Shown here: positions 60,051-64,000 of the stretch, in pieces
How the letters are laid out: every line of letters starts with the position of its first letter
How positions within the stretch are numbered: position 1 is the first letter of the stretch
DNA from: Silene conica
Taxonomy: Eukaryota; Streptophyta; Magnoliopsida; Caryophyllales; Caryophyllaceae
NCBI GenBank assembly: GCA_029255685.2
Contig: CM055315.2
Location: 56,639,181 to 56,703,180 of the forward strand
Reading direction: 5' to 3'
Length of the DNA: 64,000 nucleotides
Translations under genes and position numbers: made by a program
Notes under the pieces: generated by a model
What the model was told of the DNA's origin: nothing
The model's input: only the letters and a program-made list of their open reading frames with translations
Databases searched by the model: none

Positions 60051-60155
60051 GGTCGACCGACCAGAATCATCAGTCGGTCGACCAGAGGCGCTGTTTCGCA
60101 GATTTCTCCACTGTTCACAGGAGGTCGATCGACCAGAAACACCGGTCGGTCGACC
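60051..60155. repeat. Two paired-arm modules in the Athila-like 3' region
   Basis: GGTCGACCGACC 60051 with AGTCGGTCGACC 60072, and GGTCGATCGACC 60123 with GGTCGGTCGACC 60144. Starts are exactly 21 nt apart and arms inverted, giving 11 or 12 paired positions of 12. Confidence 0.88.
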
Positions 60156-61166
60156 TACTGTCCGCTGCAGTCCTTCGTTTCTCTTCCTTAGAACTCGTGA
60201 AATCAACTTGGATACTTGAGTGGCACTACTAGCCACCAAAACCTCCCAGCTTACGCTGGTTTGGGGAGGTTTTTCTCATGCACTTCATAACCCAGTGAGT
60301 TCTTTTCAGTTTTTCCTTAGTTTTTAATTTCTTTGCATCTTTCCTTTAATTTTCTGAAACCTTTACTTAGGCTAATGCACAATGGGGACATTGTGCGGGT
60401 TGGTTTGGGGAATGGTTTCGTGTCACATGCATTGCATTTTGTCACACGTTTATTGCATTTCTGTCTTGCATCGTTCTTTTCTTTATTTTCCTTATGTATA
60501 CAAAAATCCAAAAAAATTAAAAAATTAAAAAAATTCCAAAAAATGCACATTTATTTTAGCATATAGGTCGAGTCGGAACGAAAGTATTTCAAGGATGATT
60601 TAGCCATCTTACATGTTTATATCTTTACCTTGCCTTGTCAACTTGTTTTAGTATAAGAGTCTTTTGCATATCTACGAGTTTTTGTCAACTTACATATCTT
60701 GAGACTTGACTTATACCTTGGCGACCTACTTATACATTCTAAGTTTTAGAGCCTTATTCCTGGTTTCATTCTTAAACCAGTCGTCTAGGATGTGAGTAGT
60801 ACTCCCCTTGGAACATGTTACATCAATATGCATAAACATGAACTTGAATTGCTATATACTTGTTTTACTTTCTCGTTTTATGAGTCTTGATACGTGCATT
60901 TGGGATCCCTTTCCTCATATTTACCCATAAGCTTCACAAAGCCAAATTTGCCTTTTTATTCCCCCAAAACTACATCCCATACTTAGCCTACCTTTCCAAG
61001 CTAGTATTTGTGGTCTTTGGTTTGACTTATTGGAGGTATCTTGGTTTGTAAGCTATCTTAAGCAAAGAGAAAAGAAAAGAAAGAAAGAAAAGAACAAGAA
61101 CAGAAAAAAAATTCAGAAAAGAAAGAAAGAAAAGAAGAAAAAAAAAATCCGGAAAATGCAGACGAC

Positions 61167-61199
61167 AGTCGACCGACCGCCTGTATAGGTCGGTCGACC
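61167..61199. repeat. Paired-arm module before the Athila-like LTR
   Basis: AGTCGACCGACC 61167 with GGTCGGTCGACC 61188; 21-nt start spacing, 11 of 12 paired. Confidence 0.88.
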
Positions 61200-61855
61200 A
61201 CCTGGCACCATCAGAAAAAATTCGTTCCAAAAATCCCTTTCTTTTATATGTTATCACTCCCATACCTCATTCAAAAATATTTGGGAGTCCTTTCTTATAT
61301 TTAATGTGAGAGTTGTGCTACAAAAGAGCACTTTCTTAATATCAAAAGTGTGAAGTTTGTTGTTGGAAATCAGTTTTACTAGCTTGGCTACTAACCCCAC
61401 AGATCCAAAAACATCTTAACCACTTTTTACCTTTTACCTCACATATCTTTCATTACCTCATTTGCATGTATTTAGGCCACTTAAATGAGATTGTTATACG
61501 AAGTTGTAGAATTCTTGTTCATGTTAGATTGCAGGCATGTTTCCATGGGGGTCGCAGTTAGGTGAGTGTCATTACAAATATACTTCTTTCTATCTTTTAC
61601 ATATACTCACCCTTTGCTTCATGAGTGTCTCGAGCATACCGCGAGAGTCCATGGTATAAAGTCTCTATAGTCTTTATTTTTTGCAAGTCTGACAACCCTA
61701 TAACTCGTTTGCATGATTTAAATACTTTCTCATTTTGTTCTTGACATTGGTATAAGCTTACATGTAAATTTCGCTCTGAGATTGAAATCGTTCCATTAGT
61801 TAAGATCGAGTCTATTTCTTGCTTGAGGGCAAGCAAGGGTTTGGTTTGGGGAATT

Positions 61856-63424
61856 TGATACGTGTCTATTTTATGATGTTTTACATCTATTTTTACACGT
61901 ATTTGGTCGCTCATTTACTATGTTTTAGCCTTTATTTCCCACAAATTGTGTACTTTCGTATTTTTATGCACTTTTGCAGATTTATGCGGAAAAGAGACGA
62001 TTTGGCACCAAATTCGTATCCTCAAGTCTTTTGCTTAATTAAGGAATAGATGGAAAGTCAACTGGAGTCAAAATCAAGTACCAAGAGTCAAAACAGAAGA
62101 AATCCGAATATTTCCGTACAGAAGCGGTCGACCGACCAGCAAAACGGGTCGGCCGACCAGGCCTGATTTTCATAAAGCCCAATTTTCAAGAAGGGCCGGA
62201 AATAAGAGAAGCCCAGCAAGAAGCGGTCGACCGACCAGCTAAACGGGTCGGCCGACCAGAACGAAGCCCATGCAATTCTTTTCGGAAATAAAGTAGAATT
62301 AGAATTATAAGGAAACTCTTAGTTTTTACCCTATATAAACAAATCTTGTGATTAGGGTTAGGTATGCTTTTTCATATGTATACTTGACATCATCAATTAT
62401 CAATCTTTAGTATCTTTTATTCAATCTTTTACCATCTAGTTCATCTTTTATCTTATTCAAAGAATTCTCAAGCATTCAATAAAGTTTACTCAGTTCTGCC
62501 TTAATTCCAATTGTGGTAATTATTCTTTAATCTAGTTTTTTTATTATAGTTCTTGTTTTTATTACAATTGTTAAGTTAGAATCCCAAGCTTTATTGAATC
62601 TTGCATGCTTAGATTATTTACTATGTTCTCCATGTTTATTCCCAATTTTACAATCGTCTTAACAGTCATGAGTAGCTAATTTTCATATGTTAGGATGTAG
62701 GGGATAATATTCATAGGTAAATAAAATCCGAAAAACCGACTTGTAGCAGGACCACGGTCGGCCGACTGGAATAGTCGGTCGGTCGACCGAGGCCGTGGTC
62801 GGCCGACTGGAGTAGCCGGTCGGTCGACCACTCGCGTATGTTTTCTTATTTCGTCTTTTCTTGTCAATTATAATATCCTGCAATGAGACCATAAGGAGAC
62901 TTGTAGGATGTTAGTAATGACCTACCCAAGATTGAAAGATACGGGAAGGGCATTGGTTTACACCTTAAGACGGATAGGTTACTCAAGGCTGAAAGGTATG
63001 TGACCTGGAATTTAGGAATCACCCTTATTGTTGACACCCAATAATTGTGAGACCTAGGAACTAATAGCATAGGCCGAAAGGAGCTATTAGGTAGCATAGA
63101 CCTAAAAAGATATGTTACACCCCCTTACGCGACTGCAATACATGTTGACCTTAGGATTTATTTTACCTTAGCTATTTATTACCCGAACACCCTAGCAATC
63201 CCTTTTATTATATTTTATTCTCATCTTTTATTTATTGTTTTATTTTAATCTTTGCTTAGACTTAGTAATCAACAATCAACCCCCCAATTTTATTACCTTT
63301 AAACATTAACATTAAGACAATAAACATTCCCCACCTCCTTGTGGTTCGACCCTGACTTTCGCTATCTATTGTTTAAGTTAGGAATTATAAATTTTATCTT
63401 TGGTACCCTCAACGACGGGCATCA
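61856..63424 (+). repeat. Athila-like LTR (1569 bp)
   Basis: Begins TGATACGTGTC and ends GGGCATCA, giving the inverted terminal TGAT/ATCA. It is preceded by a polypurine tract and followed by a tRNA-Asp primer site, so it serves as a 3' LTR to the left and a 5' LTR to the right. It contains four hairpin modules. Confidence 0.8.
62126..62829. repeat. Four paired-arm modules inside the Athila-like LTR
   Basis: GGTCGACCGACC with GGTCGGCCGACC at 62126/62147 and 62225/62246; GGTCGGCCGACT with GGTCGGTCGACC at 62756/62777 and 62797/62818. All four start spacings are 21 nt. The last two pair at 12 of 12 positions if G-T is allowed. Confidence 0.88.
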
Positions 63425-63429
63425 AATTT

Positions 63430-63446
63430 TGGCGCCGTTGCCGGGG
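63430..63446 (+). other. Primer-binding site, tRNA-Asp type
   Basis: TGGCGCCGTTGCCGGGG, 5 nt after the LTR end. It is the site commonly seen in Athila-group Ty3 elements. Confidence 0.85.
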
Positions 63447-63549
63447 AGGTGACGCCAGTGTTTATTGTTTTTTTTTGTTTTTGTTTCTCTTTGTTTAAGG
63501 AACTTTTTGTTCCTTAAACCTTCTCACCTTTTTCTTGTAGTTTCCTCTT

Positions 63550-64000
63550 ATGCGCAGGTCAGTTCAAGGAGAACTCCTACCACTTGATCTCGAAATTGAG
63601 AGGACTCTTAGGGAAAGAACAAAGCAACTTCTAGCAAATCAAGAGGGAGGGTCACCATCCTCTTTATTTCAAGAAGACCTTTTCGAGTTACCACCGTCTT
63701 CACCAAAAGCACCACCTTCGCAACCGAATTCACCCATCAATCCGCTTTCACCAAAAACACCACCTTTTACCTACTTTCCAGTTTTTCCTAAAGAAGAAGA
63801 TAATATGGCAGAAGAAGCTACTATTGCCAGTCACTCCATGCCTCAGGCAAAGGACCTATACAAAGGGTTCACTTTACCTGCAGGTACTGGGAAGCCATTC
63901 GAGGCCAAGCCTGCCTATATTACTATGGTTGAAAGAAACCAATTTGGAGGCTCGGCCAATGAGGATGCTGCTAAGCATATTGAAATCTTCACAGATTACA
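63550..64000 (+). CDS. Athila-like gag, N-terminal part (runs off the window)
   Basis: Open from ATG at 63550 to the window end, 150 codons. The N-terminal 30 residues are charged (MRRSVQGELLPLDLEIERTL), then a serine/proline-rich linker, then the capsid-type motif NQFGGSANEDAAKHIEIF close to the end, which matches the conserved start of Athila gag capsid domains. The primer site 104 nt upstream and the absence of stops suggest a younger element. An earlier or later start cannot be excluded, and an internal ATG lies at codon 86. Confidence 0.8.
   Translation, partial: MRRSVQGELLPLDLEIERTLRERTKQLLANQEGGSPSSLFQEDLFELPPSSPKAPPSQPNSPINPLSPKTPPFTYFPVFPKEEDNMAEEATIASHSMPQAKDLYKGFTLPAGTGKPFEAKPAYITMVERNQFGGSANEDAAKHIEIFTDY

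Larger units (their letters stand above)
59335..61855 (+). mobile_element. Athila-like element, 3' internal region
   Basis: Mostly noncoding and ends in GCTTGAGGGCAAGCAAGGG, then a purine-rich GGTTTGGTTTGGGGAATT against an LTR at 61856. This arrangement is typical of the polypurine-tract region of plant Athila-group elements. It carries one open frame (59448-59867), hairpin modules at 60051-60155 and 61167-61199, and a 10-bp inverted repeat AAAACCTCCC (60238-60247) with GGGAGGTTTT (60264-60273). The left limit against C5 is abrupt. Confidence 0.6.

Noticed and set aside
60479..60560. AT-rich lysine/phenylalanine frames near 60317-60566
   Set aside because: Low-complexity AT sequence open on both strands; no support as a gene.

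Overview
This is plant nuclear DNA: long AT-rich stretches, plant-type LTR retrotransposons primed by initiator-tRNA-Met or tRNA-Asp, and a two-exon gene with GT-AG splice sites. Almost the whole window is nested LTR retrotransposons. The only non-transposon gene I can support is a small secreted eight-cysteine (defensin-like) peptide gene, present twice. A Caryophyllales host is a guess from general impression only.

Layout. 1-1400 is the 5' end of a minus-strand Ty1-copia element (C1), cut by the window edge. 1401-4166 plus 22980-24533 is unit A of a tandem duplication of about 4.3 kb holding an old LTR relic, the peptide gene (3016-3700) and flanking DNA. Unit A is split at 4167-22974 by a Tekay/Del-like Ty3-gypsy chromovirus, which is itself split inside pol by a minus-strand copia (C2, 8768-17214). 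Unit B (24534-24917 plus 33083-36588) carries the second peptide gene (34254-34939). It is split by a coding-free LTR element (LARD1, 24918-33077, minus). Unit B ends abruptly in a truncated minus-strand copia (C3) that continues in three blocks: 36589-39359, 48011-48414 and 56806-57785. The blocks are separated by a nearly intact plus-strand copia (C4, 39360-48005) and a second coding-free element (LARD2, 48415-56800, plus). After C3 come a copia 3'-end scrap, a TRIM-like 203-bp LTR with primer site, and a copia solo LTR (C5). The right end holds Athila-like material: a 3' internal region, one LTR (61856-63424), a tRNA-Asp primer site and the start of gag, which runs off the window.

Nesting was confirmed by five exact 5-bp target-site duplications: AAAAC (Tekay), CCAGA (C2), GTGAG (LARD1), AAGAA (C4) and ATAAG (LARD2). 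No insertion is shared between units A and B, so the duplication predates all of them. The two peptide genes have identical exons while their introns differ.

The most unusual signal is structural. (1) Short hairpin modules of fixed geometry (arms 11-13 nt, spacer 9-10 nt, so arm starts lie 21 or 22 nt apart) occur in copia leaders, the Tekay LTR and Athila LTR and 3' regions. They use several unrelated arm sequences. (2) The Tekay LTR carries ten hairpins with one constant 24-nt loop and stems that change sequence yet stay paired. (3) A copia LTR hairpin and a pre-PPT hairpin shared by Tekay and both LARDs also show paired substitutions. (4) The copia family exists with two LTR lengths, the longer apparently made by a duplicated polypurine-tract/LTR junction. 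All alignments were done by eye.
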